DNA of 64,000 nt, from positions 364,038-428,037 of the forward strand of contig NZ_SOHJ01000002.1 in the NCBI RefSeq assembly GCF_004403185.1, read 5' to 3'. The position numbers and the translations under genes were made by a program. The DNA comes from Cryobacterium suzukii (GTDB lineage Bacteria; Actinomycetota; Actinomycetes; Actinomycetales; Microbacteriaceae). Below are positions 1-8,476 of the stretch, in pieces; positions within the stretch are counted from its first letter, which is position 1; each line of letters opens with the position of its first letter. Below the pieces are notes generated by a model. That model saw nothing but the letters and a program-made list of their open reading frames with translations. It did not search any database and was not told the origin of the DNA.

Positions 1-1254
1 GCGTTGCTTCGGGGTGAAGCAGCGCATTGTGTCGCCGAGGTAGAGGATGTCGCCGTTGGTGCCGACAAGGATTTTTTGGGCGCCGCCGGCGCAGATGGCT
101 TCTTTCACCCGGCGCAACGACACGGGCGCTTCGATGCCGTCGATCCAGCCGACACCGCGGCCCTGGTCAAGGTCGGTGGCGTTGACGTGGATCGTCACCG
201 TCGGCGCGGCGCCGCCCATGGTCGGGGTTTTCGGATCGCGGGCGGCAGCTTCGAAGACGGAGCGGAGGATGTCGGCGCGTTTTTCGCCGGCGGTGCGGCG
301 GTCGCCGTCGTAGCGGGTGTCCCCGGTGAACGGGTCGGCGCTGAAACGCTCGGTGTCGCCGTCGGCTTCATCCAGGCCGTCCAGCGTGGCGCCGTCGGTG
401 CCCGTACCGCCGTCGAGGGATTCGGTGGGCACGAACACGGGGGTGCGCGACCTGGCGGACAGGTAGGTGTCGAAAAGGGTGTCCATGATGCCGCGCAGCT
501 CGGGAGTGACGTCAGCGCGCAACGGATAGAGCCCGTTGCGCAGCAGACCGAACGTCAACGTGCTTGTGGCCTCCGTCACGTCGTCATTGGGGGCGGTGCC
601 ATCGGGGTCGAGCCGGGCTTGCCATTCCAGGGCTTGGGCGCGCAGTACATCGGGTGCGAAGCGGATGCCTGCCCCGGGCAGCCCGGAAGTTTCCGGGGTG
701 ATCGCTCCGGTGGCGGTGGCGACCAGGGCACGTTCAACATGGTCGAGGTCGTCCTGCAGGACTTTCCCGTGCAGCGCGGTCAGGGTGGTGGCGATGATCT
801 CCGCCGATTCCACCCCGAGCTCCCCGCTGAGAAGGCCGTCGGCAATGACCGAGTATCGGGCTGGCACCGGCAGGCCCATCGGCGTGCGTTCCACGACGGT
901 CTCGCCGAGTTTCAAACGGCGTTTGGCTTCGCGGCCGGAGATACCGGCGAGCTGGGTGATGAATTCGACCCGGTTGCGACATCCGTTTCTGTAGGCGAGC
1001 GACCCGCTGCCCAGGTCGGTTTCGGCACGAACGCCGATGTCGGTGGTGGCTCGTAGTCTTGCACCATCAACCCGGCGACCCAGCTCTTCCAACGCCGCCA
1101 GCACGGCGACAGCTTCGCTGTCATCGAGCTGGCCAAACCGCACCCCGTCGAACGCCGAAGCCAAAATCGCACCAGCCTGAGCAACTGCCGCAACCCGGGA
1201 ACCCTCGGGTTCCGGCATCGAGCCGGCTGCGGCGGGCGGGGCGGTGAGGGTCAT
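1..1254 (-). CDS. DUF222 / HNH endonuclease-type protein, C-terminus cut by window start
   Basis: The reverse strand reads without a stop from an ATG at 1254 to the window edge, giving 418 residues of an incomplete protein. An AAGGAGG ribosome site lies just upstream. The N-terminus (MTLTAPPAAAGSMPEPEG), the AEIIATTLTALHG-type helical segment and the end at NGDILYLGDTMRCFTPKQR match the DUF222 (13E12) family, which normally continues into an HNH nuclease fold after this last motif. The HNH residues themselves lie outside the window. These proteins are multicopy in actinobacteria, often near mobile or AT-richer DNA, and their role is unclear. The long open frames on the forward strand here are antisense shadows. 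Confidence 0.85.
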   Translation of the reverse strand, partial: MTLTAPPAAAGSMPEPEGSRVAAVAQAGAILASAFDGVRFGQLDDSEAVAVLAALEELGRRVDGARLRATTDIGVRAETDLGSGSLAYRNGCRNRVEFITQLAGISGREAKRRLKLGETVVERTPMGLPVPARYSVIADGLLSGELGVESAEIIATTLTALHGKVLQDDLDHVERALVATATGAITPETSGLPGAGIRFAPDVLRAQALEWQARLDPDGTAPNDDVTEATSTLTFGLLRNGLYPLRADVTPELRGIMDTLFDTYLSARSRTPVFVPTESLDGGTGTDGATLDGLDEADGDTERFSADPFTGDTRYDGDRRTAGEKRADILRSVFEAAARDPKTPTMGGAAPTVTIHVNATDLDQGRGVGWIDGIEAPVSLRRVKEAICAGGAQKILVGTNGDILYLGDTMRCFTPKQR

Positions 1255-1545
1255 GGCGTCGGTGCCTCCTTCACCCACAATTATAGCCCAAATCGCCCCT
1301 AAGAGCGAGATAATCTCAGCATTATGCTTACTTGAATTCAGAATTTTCTTCTGACTAGTAAAAGCGGATGATAGATTACTTCCGCTTAGTGCAGTGACCA
1401 GTCACGCGCTTTCGATGGGAATACAGACGGCCGTCAGCGGCTGGTCCATGATTAAATGGGCGATCGCGCAAGAGCGCCCGGGCGTACCGTATGGCCGGGG
1501 CCCAATTTTTCAGCTGGGCCCGGACGCTGCAAGTCACGGCGGGAG
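1255..1545. other. Intergenic region, AT-richer, with inverted repeats
   Basis: About 290 bases without a gene. The half next to the DUF222 start (about 1280-1390) is clearly richer in A and T than its surroundings, and probably holds that gene's promoter. It contains an inverted repeat AAGCGGA...TCCGCTT at 1362-1387. The half downstream of the DUF2079 gene holds the GGGCCCA...TGGGCCC hairpin listed separately. Confidence 0.4.
1495..1523 (-). repeat. GGGCCCA/TGGGCCC hairpin, copy 1 of an intergenic element
   Basis: Stem GGGCCCA (1498-1504) and TGGGCCC (1515-1521) enclose a 10-base loop. Read on the reverse strand, CGGGCCCAGCT is followed by an A-rich loop and then TGGGCCC, closely matching the hairpin at 34782-34809. 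It lies 3' of the DUF2079 gene but has no U-tract, so a simple intrinsic terminator is not certain. Confidence 0.5.
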
Positions 1546-2943
1546 CTAGGACGGCGGGGCGGCCAGGCGGGCCACCTCGTAACCTCCGGCGGAATAGATC
1601 GTCGTGAACGCCGCCCCGGGGTGCAGTGCCTCACCCACGACCTGCGCCGACGTCCACTCAATGGGCAGACCGCCGGCCGCAAGGTCGATCACGAGATAGT
1701 CCGGCAGGGGATTCGAGTTGCCGAGCCAGAAGACCTCCGTTCGTTCCACGAGATAGTTCATCAACCCAATGTCTGATTCGACCAGGGCGCCGTCCGGCAC
1801 GATGCGCAAAGCAGCGGTCGCAGCGATGGTACGATCCGTCGAGAAATTGCCAGCCACATCCGTCAGTTTGAACACAGGCAGCGTCGTGGTGAGCACGAGC
1901 GCGGCGACAATTGAAACGGATGCCGCCTGCCGCCCGTAGCCGCACAGCCAACGGCGCCGGCTGGTGCGCGCGAGCGCGATTCCGTCGAGCGCGGCGGCAA
2001 ACAGGATCGGCATGAGCACGGCGCTGTACTGCCAGGTCGGCCCCCAATAGCCCGAATTATCGGACAGAAACCGCCAGGCGAGGGTCGGCAACAGCACTAG
2101 GGCGAGCGGCGACCGCACCGCGATGACGCCGCCGGCCACGAGGAGCAGTGCGAGAGTCACGCCCTTCTGTGGCTGAAACAGCGTCGCGGGGTCACCCAGA
2201 ATCTTGAGTAGGTCGATGCTGCTCGAATATGCCCAGGCCCCATTCGGGTTGAGCAGCGGCAGAATGACCAGGCTGGCCAGAGCGAACCAGCCCACGCCCC
2301 AGACGGCCAACCACACTCCAAGCGGATGCCGGCTGCGAACGGCCAGCACGATGCCCACCACGGCGACGGTGAGTCCGAGGTCTTCCTTCACGAACACGAG
2401 TGGCATCGCCCAGAGCAGGCAGGTCACCCACTTGCGCCCAAGAAAGGCGGTTAGGGACAGCGCCAGCAACGGAACGGCGAAGGCAATCTCGTGGAACTGC
2501 GCCTCGACCGCGCCCTGTAAACCCCAGCTGAACGCGAACGCCAACCCGAACAGCGTCCCGGTGCGCGACCCGAGCAGCCGAATGGCGGCGTAAGTCAGGG
2601 CTGCGGCGGCGATCCCAAACATCGCATTCTGCACCACCAGCAGGGTGAAAGCCTGTGGAAAGATCGCGAAAATTGGGCCAAGCACCACCAGAAGCGGATG
2701 AAAGTGGTCACCGAGCAGGTTGAAACCGTCGCCCTTGATCGTCACGATAGGCGCCTCGAGCGCCGCGTATTGCCGGGCCAGCTGGGTGAAGATTCCGAGG
2801 TCCCAGGACGGAGCGGCGAAGCTTCGCCACTGCAGCGCCGAGAACACTGTGTACAGCACGGTCGTCACGATCCCGACTCCGACCGGCAGCAGGAACGGCC
2901 GCAGCGCGCCTGACCGAAACAGTTCGGCGCGAAATCCACTCAT
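1546..2943 (-). CDS. DUF2079 family polytopic membrane protein
   Basis: 465 residues with about ten hydrophobic segments starting near residue 17. Family marks are WDLGIFTQLARQ near residue 47, the GDHFHPLL motif in the first large loop, and FHEIAF further on. DUF2079 proteins resemble membrane glycosyltransferases of the GT-C type, and the conserved acidic and His residues after the first membrane helix fit that fold. No substrate can be inferred. The gene stands alone, and its neighbours do not suggest a pathway. The start at MSGFRAELF is the only one giving a normal first membrane helix. Confidence 0.8.
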   Translation of the reverse strand: MSGFRAELFRSGALRPFLLPVGVGIVTTVLYTVFSALQWRSFAAPSWDLGIFTQLARQYAALEAPIVTIKGDGFNLLGDHFHPLLVVLGPIFAIFPQAFTLLVVQNAMFGIAAAALTYAAIRLLGSRTGTLFGLAFAFSWGLQGAVEAQFHEIAFAVPLLALSLTAFLGRKWVTCLLWAMPLVFVKEDLGLTVAVVGIVLAVRSRHPLGVWLAVWGVGWFALASLVILPLLNPNGAWAYSSSIDLLKILGDPATLFQPQKGVTLALLLVAGGVIAVRSPLALVLLPTLAWRFLSDNSGYWGPTWQYSAVLMPILFAAALDGIALARTSRRRWLCGYGRQAASVSIVAALVLTTTLPVFKLTDVAGNFSTDRTIAATAALRIVPDGALVESDIGLMNYLVERTEVFWLGNSNPLPDYLVIDLAAGGLPIEWTSAQVVGEALHPGAAFTTIYSAGGYEVARLAAPPS

Positions 2944-3093
2944 CCAACCACGCTAACGCACTCGTCGCGAGCCCTGCCCCAGCAGGACCTGACCAAGATT
3001 CTGTGGCAGCGCGGGACCTTTGGCCCTGTTTGGGGGACGCGGGGTAGAGCACACTAGGAGGGTGCAGCAGCTGACGCTACCTCTGGAGATCCC

Positions 3094-3273
3094 ATGACAT
3101 TGACTTGCCCGTTCTGCGGGTCAGAAGCCCGGCTCAGCCTGAATCCGGCCCACGCCGAACACAATTCGCTCCCGGTTTACCTACTTAAATGCTCCGGATG
3201 CGACCACACCAGCGTGCGCGTATCTCCGGATCGCGGCGCGCACGCGTCGGGTACCGTCTCAGTCCGCGCCTAA
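3094..3273 (+). CDS. Small CxxC...CxxC zinc-ribbon protein (59 aa)
   Basis: The ATG at 3094 follows a GGAG ribosome site (in TCTGGAGATCCC), and the frame ends at TAA 3271-3273. The product has C5-x2-C8 and C33-x2-C36, the pattern of a single zinc ribbon, with no other domain. The two knuckles sit in CPFCGS and CSGCDH contexts, and the codons are GC-rich at third positions as in neighbouring genes, so this looks like a real small gene. It is transcribed away from the DUF2079 gene and converges on the 2-oxoacid dehydrogenase E2 gene. Its function is unknown; nucleic-acid or protein binding is possible. Confidence 0.6.
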   Translation: MTLTCPFCGSEARLSLNPAHAEHNSLPVYLLKCSGCDHTSVRVSPDRGAHASGTVSVRA

Positions 3274-3309
3274 CCGGCAGCGAAGCACCACCTTGTGTCC
3301 GGCCTGCTC

Positions 3310-4716
3310 CTACAGGTCGGCGAGCAGGCTCACCGGGTTTTCGATGCAGCGGGCCACATAGGTGAGGAACCCGGCCGCGGTTCCGCCGTCGCAGACCCGG
3401 TGGTCGAACACCATCGATAGCTCGACGACGGTGCGCACCGCGAGTTCGTGATCAACCACCCAGGGCCGTTCGATCATGCGGCCGATACCGAGGATCGCCG
3501 CCTCCGGGTGGTTGATGATCGCCGCCGATCCGTCAACGCCGAGCGACCCGAAGTTGTTGAGCGTGAACGTTCCACCGGTGAGCGCGCTCGGCGAGAATGT
3601 GCCGTCTGGCGATTGCGCCACGAGAGTGGCGAGGGAGTCGCGCAACTGCCGCGTACTCATCGTGTGAGCGCCGTGGATCACGGGGACCATCAGTCCGCGC
3701 GAGGTCTGCGCCGCGATGCCCAGGTTCACGGCACCGTGCTGCAAAATTTCCTTACTTGCGGTGTCGACCGAGGAATTGAGTACCGGAAACTCTCGCAACC
3801 CGGCGACCACGAAACGCGCGATGAGCGCCGTCACGCTGAACCGTTCGCCGGTTGCCTTGAGCAGCTGGTCTCGGGCCGCGAACAGCGCGGTGGCGTCGAC
3901 GTCCAGCCAGATCGTCGCCTCGGGAATCTCCCGCCTGGACGTCGTTAACCGTTGGGAGACGACCTTACGCAGCCCGGTGATGGGAATGCGGATGTCGGCA
4001 CTCGCGTCGTCGGGCGCGGTTGGTGCTGCGCTGGGGGGTGGTGCCACCACCACCGTCGGAGCGGTCAGCGCGCGAATGTGATCCTCGACGTCGCTGCGCA
4101 GCACGAGTGCGTTCGGCCCGCTGCCGGCCAGCATGCTCGCGTCGAACCCGTTCTCGCGCGCCAGTCGGCGCACGATCGGCGAGACGACGGGGGAGCGGCG
4201 GGCCGGGTCGACCGTGCCGGACGAATCGATGGTCGTAGAAACGGATGCCGCCACCTCGGCGGGGCGCTCGGCGCGTGCAGGAGCGACCGGCGGTGTCGGT
4301 GCAGGCGGTGCCGGGGCATCCGCTGCCCGCGGGGTGCCGAAACGCCCAGCGGCTACCTTCCGCGCCGGCCGGGTGCTCTCGGTCGTGCCATAGCCCACCA
4401 GAACGGCGCCGGAGCCCTCGGATTGGGAGACGGCGGTCGCTGCGTCGACCGGAACTCCTAGAACGTCGGGAGCGGCGCCAGCATCCGTCACGGTCAGCAG
4501 CACCTGCCCGGCGTGGATGACCTGGCCGGGCTCGCCGAACAGGCTCGCGACCACGCCGCCGTAGGGCGACGGCAGCTCCACGATTGATTTGGCTGATTCG
4601 ACCTCGACCACGGCCTGGTCGATGACGATCGTGTCGCCGGGAGCGACCAGCCAGGCCACGATCTCGGCCTCGGTCAGGCCCTCACCGAGGTCGGGGAGCA
4701 GAAATTCGCGGCTCAT
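3310..4716 (-). CDS. bkdC: 2-oxoacid dehydrogenase E2, dihydrolipoyl acyltransferase (branched-chain type)
   Basis: 468 residues from the ATG at 4716, which shares one base with the E1-beta stop (TGATG), so translation is probably coupled. Domains in order: one lipoyl domain (1-80, lipoylated Lys43 in VESAKSIVE), an Ala/Pro linker, a peripheral subunit-binding domain (about 174-214) and the catalytic acyltransferase domain (about 240-468), with His439 and Asp443 in FDHRVCDGG near the C-terminus. It moves the acyl group from E1 to CoA. The upstream in-frame Met at 4731 would overlap E1-beta by 16 bases and adds only five residues outside the conserved lipoyl start. Branched-chain rather than pyruvate specificity is inferred from the Lrp neighbour and the split E1. 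Confidence 0.88.
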   Translation of the reverse strand: MSREFLLPDLGEGLTEAEIVAWLVAPGDTIVIDQAVVEVESAKSIVELPSPYGGVVASLFGEPGQVIHAGQVLLTVTDAGAAPDVLGVPVDAATAVSQSEGSGAVLVGYGTTESTRPARKVAAGRFGTPRAADAPAPPAPTPPVAPARAERPAEVAASVSTTIDSSGTVDPARRSPVVSPIVRRLARENGFDASMLAGSGPNALVLRSDVEDHIRALTAPTVVVAPPPSAAPTAPDDASADIRIPITGLRKVVSQRLTTSRREIPEATIWLDVDATALFAARDQLLKATGERFSVTALIARFVVAGLREFPVLNSSVDTASKEILQHGAVNLGIAAQTSRGLMVPVIHGAHTMSTRQLRDSLATLVAQSPDGTFSPSALTGGTFTLNNFGSLGVDGSAAIINHPEAAILGIGRMIERPWVVDHELAVRTVVELSMVFDHRVCDGGTAAGFLTYVARCIENPVSLLADL

Positions 4717-5735
4717 CAGGACCACTCCCACGTCGACAGTGCTGCGAGAATGCGATCGGGGGTCGGCAAGAAGTACTCCTCGAGTTTGGGCGACGGATAG
4801 GGGATGTCGAAGCCGGCGATACGCAGGATGGGTGCGGCGAGGTAGAAGAAGTTGCGTTCGGTCAGGCGGGCGGCCACTTCGGCGCCGTAGCCGCCGAACT
4901 GGGCGGCCTCGTGCACGACGGCGGCCCGACCGGTTTTACGAACGGATGCCCCCACGGTCTCGTCGTCGAACGGCGAGAGCGAACGCAGGTCGATGACCTC
5001 GATCGAGAGCCCCTCGGCTTCAGCCTGCTCGGCGGTGGCCAGTGCGGTCTTCACGGTCGGCCCATAGGCGATGAGCGTGACGTCGGTACCCGCCCGCAAC
5101 ACGACGGCCCGGTTCAGCGGCTCGGTGTGCACCGGCAAGGCGAGGGAAGCCTTGCTCCAGTAGCGGCTCTTCGGCTCCATAAAGATGACCGGGTCGTCAC
5201 TCGCAATGGCATCCCGCAGCATGGAGTATGCGTCGGCCGGGTTCGACGGGCTTACCACGGTGAGCCCGGGCGTAGCGGTCCAGTAGGCCTCGGAGGAATC
5301 GGAGTGGTGCTCGACGCCGCCGATGTCGCCGGCATAGGGAATGCGGATGACGATTGGCAGCTCAATTTTGCCGCGTGTGCGATTGCGCATCTTGGCCACG
5401 TGCGACACGATCTGTTGAAACGCCGGATAGCTAAACGCGTCGAACTGCATTTCGACGACGGGGCGCAGGCCGTACATGGCCATGCCGATCGCGGTTCCGA
5501 CGATGCCGGCCTCGGCGAGCGGGGAGTCGCTCACCCTGGTTTCGCCGAATTCGGCGTAGAGTCCGTCGGTGACGCGAAACACGCCGCCGAGCGGGCCGAC
5601 GTCTTCGCCGAACAGAACGACCGTTGGATCATCGACCATCGCATCGCGAATGGCGGCGTTGAGCGCGGCGGCCATGGTGAGGTTTTCTGGCGCGCGCACA
5701 GCGGCGCCGGTGTCCAGGGTCTGCTGCGGGCTCAT
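4716..5735 (-). CDS. bkdB: 2-oxoacid dehydrogenase E1 component, beta subunit
   Basis: 339 residues beginning MSPQQTLDTG. The start at 5735 overlaps the E1-alpha stop by four bases (ATGA), typical of a coupled operon; longer upstream reading would run back through E1-alpha in another frame. The body matches transketolase-like E1-beta: LFGEDVGPLGGVFRVT near the start, SPLAEAGIVGTAIGMA, the QFDAFSYPAFQQI segment and a C-terminal transketolase domain (SPSNPADAY, DLRSLSPFD, VHEA). With the alpha subunit it forms the thiamine diphosphate-dependent decarboxylase that loads acyl groups onto E2. The cognate E3 (lipoamide dehydrogenase) is not in this window. Confidence 0.9.
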   Translation of the reverse strand: MSPQQTLDTGAAVRAPENLTMAAALNAAIRDAMVDDPTVVLFGEDVGPLGGVFRVTDGLYAEFGETRVSDSPLAEAGIVGTAIGMAMYGLRPVVEMQFDAFSYPAFQQIVSHVAKMRNRTRGKIELPIVIRIPYAGDIGGVEHHSDSSEAYWTATPGLTVVSPSNPADAYSMLRDAIASDDPVIFMEPKSRYWSKASLALPVHTEPLNRAVVLRAGTDVTLIAYGPTVKTALATAEQAEAEGLSIEVIDLRSLSPFDDETVGASVRKTGRAAVVHEAAQFGGYGAEVAARLTERNFFYLAAPILRIAGFDIPYPSPKLEEYFLPTPDRILAALSTWEWS

Positions 5736-6874
5736 CGAGTGCTCTCTTCGGTAGCAACAGCGGATGCCAAAGCATCGCCGTCGAGTTCGGCCGCCAGCAA
5801 GGCGCGTTGCTCGGCCAGGGCGGTGCGCGGGGTGGAGTAGACGTGTTCGAACAGTTCCAGGGGATCGACGACCGCCTGCTCGGTCATGCAATCTCGGGTG
5901 GTGGTGGCGAGCTCTTCGGCGGCGGCCAGAATCGAAGCGCGTACACCTTCGGTCAAGGCGCCCTGCGCGACGAGGTACTTTTCCAAACGTTCGATCGGGT
6001 CCCGGCTGCGCCACAGGTCGACGTCAGCGGCCTTGCGGTAGCGGGTGGGGTCATCCGAGTTGGTGTGTGCTTCGATGCGGTATGTGAGGCCCTCGATCAG
6101 GGTTGGGCCACCGCCGCTGCGAGCGCGGTCCATGGCCGCCGAGACGACGGCGTACATCGCCGCAACGTCGTTGCCGTCGACGTAATAGCCGGGCATGCCG
6201 TAGCCGATGGCCTTGTCGGCGATGGTGCGGCAGGCCATCTGCTTGTCGAGGGGCACGCTGATCGCGAACTGGTTGTTTTGCACGACGAAGACGACCGGAG
6301 CCTGCCAGACGGCGGCGAAGTTGAATGCCTCGTGGGCGTCGCCCTCGCTCGTGGCGCCGTCGCCCAGCAGGGTGAGGGCCACGGTGTCGTCACGCTTGAG
6401 CTTCGCTGCGGTGGCCAGTCCCACGGCGTGTAGCGCCTGGGTGGCCAGCGGCGTGGCCTGCGGTGCGATGCGGTGCGTGTGATAGTCGTAGCCGCTGTGC
6501 CAGTCGCCGCGGAATGAGGCGAGAATGTCCTTCGGCTCGACGCCCCGGGTGAGCAGCGCGATGCTGTCGCGGTAGGTCGGAAACAGCCAGTCCTGCGGGG
6601 CGAGCGCGGCGACCGCCGCGATCTCGCAGGCTTCCTGACCGAGCGCGGAAGGGTAGGTGGCGAGTCGACCCTGCCGGGTCAGGGCGGTGACCTGCACGTC
6701 GAAACGGCGGGCGATGACCATCTGCCGGTACAGACTGAGCAGGGTATCCACAGCAGGGAGGGTGAATCCGCCGCTCTCGTTTTCCGGGACCGCATGGCCA
6801 AGGTCGTCGATTAAGCGTAACGGTGGGACTGTCAGCTCGGCGGTCATGCTGGGGTTCTCGACTTTGAGGCTCAT
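5732..6874 (-). CDS. bkdA: 2-oxoacid dehydrogenase E1 component, alpha subunit
   Basis: 380 residues, thiamine diphosphate-binding. The cofactor motif GDGATSEGDAHEAFNFAA ends in VVFVVQNNQFAIS, the GDG...NN signature. The phosphorylation-loop region (YRIEAHTNSDDPTRYR) follows as in branched-chain E1-alpha. It oxidatively decarboxylates branched-chain 2-oxoacids together with the beta subunit. It is the first gene of the three-gene E1a-E1b-E2 block and lies 110 bases downstream of an Lrp-type regulator on the same strand. The start at 6874 has no strong ribosome site; a second Met nine codons later (6847) is the alternative. Confidence 0.9.
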   Translation of the reverse strand: MSLKVENPSMTAELTVPPLRLIDDLGHAVPENESGGFTLPAVDTLLSLYRQMVIARRFDVQVTALTRQGRLATYPSALGQEACEIAAVAALAPQDWLFPTYRDSIALLTRGVEPKDILASFRGDWHSGYDYHTHRIAPQATPLATQALHAVGLATAAKLKRDDTVALTLLGDGATSEGDAHEAFNFAAVWQAPVVFVVQNNQFAISVPLDKQMACRTIADKAIGYGMPGYYVDGNDVAAMYAVVSAAMDRARSGGGPTLIEGLTYRIEAHTNSDDPTRYRKAADVDLWRSRDPIERLEKYLVAQGALTEGVRASILAAAEELATTTRDCMTEQAVVDPLELFEHVYSTPRTALAEQRALLAAELDGDALASAVATEESTR

Positions 6875-6965
6875 GAGGCAATGGTGCGCCCTTCAGGCGG
6901 GCCAGCGCCCAGCTTTTTTGCAGTTGTGAACGATTGGCCGGGCAAATGCCAGACGGCGTCCAAAC

Positions 6966-6992
6966 GGCACTCTTGAAAAGTGTTTCAGTGCC
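6966..6992. promoter_or_regulatory. Inverted repeat GGCACT...AGTGCC upstream of the E1-alpha gene
   Basis: Perfect 6-base arms (6966-6971 and 6987-6992) enclose a 15-base AT-richer spacer and overlap the lrp stop codon. It could be an operator for the adjacent Lrp-type regulator or a weak terminator between lrp and bkdA. There is no U-tract on the reverse strand. Confidence 0.3.
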
Positions 6993-7473
6993 AAGCGTCC
7001 GGGGTAGTGCCGGGCGCGTGCCCGAGGATCTCGTCGAGGATTAGGTGCGACCGGGTCGAGATTACACCGGGCATGGTGTGGATATCGCGGAGAATAGCCT
7101 GACTGAGCTGTTCATGGTCGGGAGCGCTCACGGTGAGAATAATGTCGATGTCCCCGCTCACCGCCTGCGCCTTCTCGACGAAGGGAAGTTCGGCGAGCTG
7201 CGCGGCAATATCACCCCAGGCCACGTCAGCGATCTTCACGATGACGAGAGCAGACACATGGAGGCCGAGAGCCTTGCGGTCGGTCTGGGCGCCGAACCCG
7301 GTGATTACGCCGTGGCTGATGAGTTTCTGCACCCGGGTGTGTGCGGCGGTGCGGGAAATGTGTACCTGCAGGGCCAGCTGGCGCATGGAGAGTCTGGCGT
7401 CCCGGCTGAGCTCGGCGATGATCTGGCGATCAACGCCGTCGAGTCCGGGGTGGGGCGTCTGTGGCTGCGTCAT
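6985..7473 (-). CDS. Lrp/AsnC family transcriptional regulator
   Basis: 162 residues: an N-terminal winged helix-turn-helix (about 12-60; DRQIIAELSRDARLSMRQLA, then TRVQKLISHGVITGF) and a C-terminal ligand-binding RAM domain (about 75-150; VEKAQAVSGDIDIILTVSA). It lies directly upstream of, and on the same strand as, the E1/E2 genes. This is the usual place for BkdR-like regulators that respond to branched-chain amino acids, so control of that operon is the likely role (inference from context). Only seven bases separate it from the upstream MpaB-like gene, so the two are probably cotranscribed. Confidence 0.88.
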   Translation of the reverse strand: MTQPQTPHPGLDGVDRQIIAELSRDARLSMRQLALQVHISRTAAHTRVQKLISHGVITGFGAQTDRKALGLHVSALVIVKIADVAWGDIAAQLAELPFVEKAQAVSGDIDIILTVSAPDHEQLSQAILRDIHTMPGVISTRSHLILDEILGHAPGTTPDAWH

Positions 7474-7480
7474 TGGACTC

Positions 7481-8284
7481 TCACACTACCGGCGCCGACG
7501 CGGGCGGCGTGGATTTGCGCAGCACGCGCAGGTAGTGATTCTTCGGCCAGTGTCGCACCAGGCGCGGCAGCCGCGGATAGACAAGGCGGATGCCGCGCAG
7601 CACCCGGTCGAAGCGCCGCTGATGCCGTTGTGACCAAGGGAATTCGAAGAGCACCCGAACGTGGGGCGGCAGCAGCCCGGCCGTCAGGAGACGGGCCAGC
7701 GGCAAAGCGGCTCGGAACCAGAAGGGAGCCGTGCGCGAGTGCAACAGCTCGTGCGCGACTGCGCGGGTGGCGGCATCCGTTTTCAGCAGCTGCAGTTGCT
7801 CATTCCAATACTGCCGAAAGGCGGTGCGGTCTTTCGGCCACAGCTCTGGAGGCACCTGCAGCGAGGTTCCGAGTCGGGAATATTCGCGGTAGACGGCGTC
7901 GGCCGTGTCGTCGCCCGGCGGGCCGTAGATCAGGCCGTGCAGGTGGGTGGCAGAGTCGTACAGCGTGGCAGCGACCCAGAGCTGCAGCTCGGGGGTAAAC
8001 GCGTTGTACCCGGGAGTCGTGCCGGCTGAATGCACGGGAACGTGGGCATGGTTGACCCGCGCGGCCATCGCGGCGGCCAGGTCAGCCGTGCCGAAGACGG
8101 TGGCGTAGACGAAGCTCAGCGTGCCGTTCAGCCGGTCGAGCGGCCGAGCGGCGAAATTGCTGTGGTCGGCGACGCCGTGTCCGATAGCGGGATTGGCCAA
8201 CTGCAACAGGATCGCCCGGCCTCCGGCGGCGATCAGGATGCCCTCACCCGCCACTCCCAGCATGCTTGGCGCGCGTGCGCTCAC
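7481..8284 (-). CDS. Oxygenase MpaB family protein (DUF2236)
   Basis: 267 residues from a GTG at 8284 with a GGGAGG ribosome site five bases upstream. Family marks: ILLQLANPAIGHGVADHSNF near residue 28 and RLNGTLSFVYATVFG, then AGTTPGYNAFTPELQLWV with the conserved Asn and Thr. DUF2236/MpaB proteins are helical, heme-b-binding candidates related to the latex-clearing and mycophenolic acid oxygenases. The bacterial members have few known substrates. The gene probably heads an operon with the Lrp-type regulator and the 2-oxoacid dehydrogenase genes. No signal peptide is visible. Confidence 0.8.
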   Translation of the reverse strand: MSARAPSMLGVAGEGILIAAGGRAILLQLANPAIGHGVADHSNFAARPLDRLNGTLSFVYATVFGTADLAAAMAARVNHAHVPVHSAGTTPGYNAFTPELQLWVAATLYDSATHLHGLIYGPPGDDTADAVYREYSRLGTSLQVPPELWPKDRTAFRQYWNEQLQLLKTDAATRAVAHELLHSRTAPFWFRAALPLARLLTAGLLPPHVRVLFEFPWSQRHQRRFDRVLRGIRLVYPRLPRLVRHWPKNHYLRVLRKSTPPASAPVV

Positions 8285-8476
8285 AGCTACCTCCCAATAA
8301 ACACGCAGAACGTCATGACAGTGTGAGCCTATTCGGTCGGCCTGAGTCTAGGCCCGACTGAACCCCCGAAGGCGGGGCGATGAATATTTGTCTTTTCGGG
8401 AATATGAACGTCTTCTATGCGCTTGCATATATCTGAGGGCGACAATTCTGGGCCCACACACTTGAGGAGAATTTCT

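Noticed and set aside
4-1056. Long forward-strand open frame of 350 codons
   Set aside because: It is antisense to the DUF222 gene, which has a ribosome site and family motifs; the forward product is Gly/Arg-rich without family marks.
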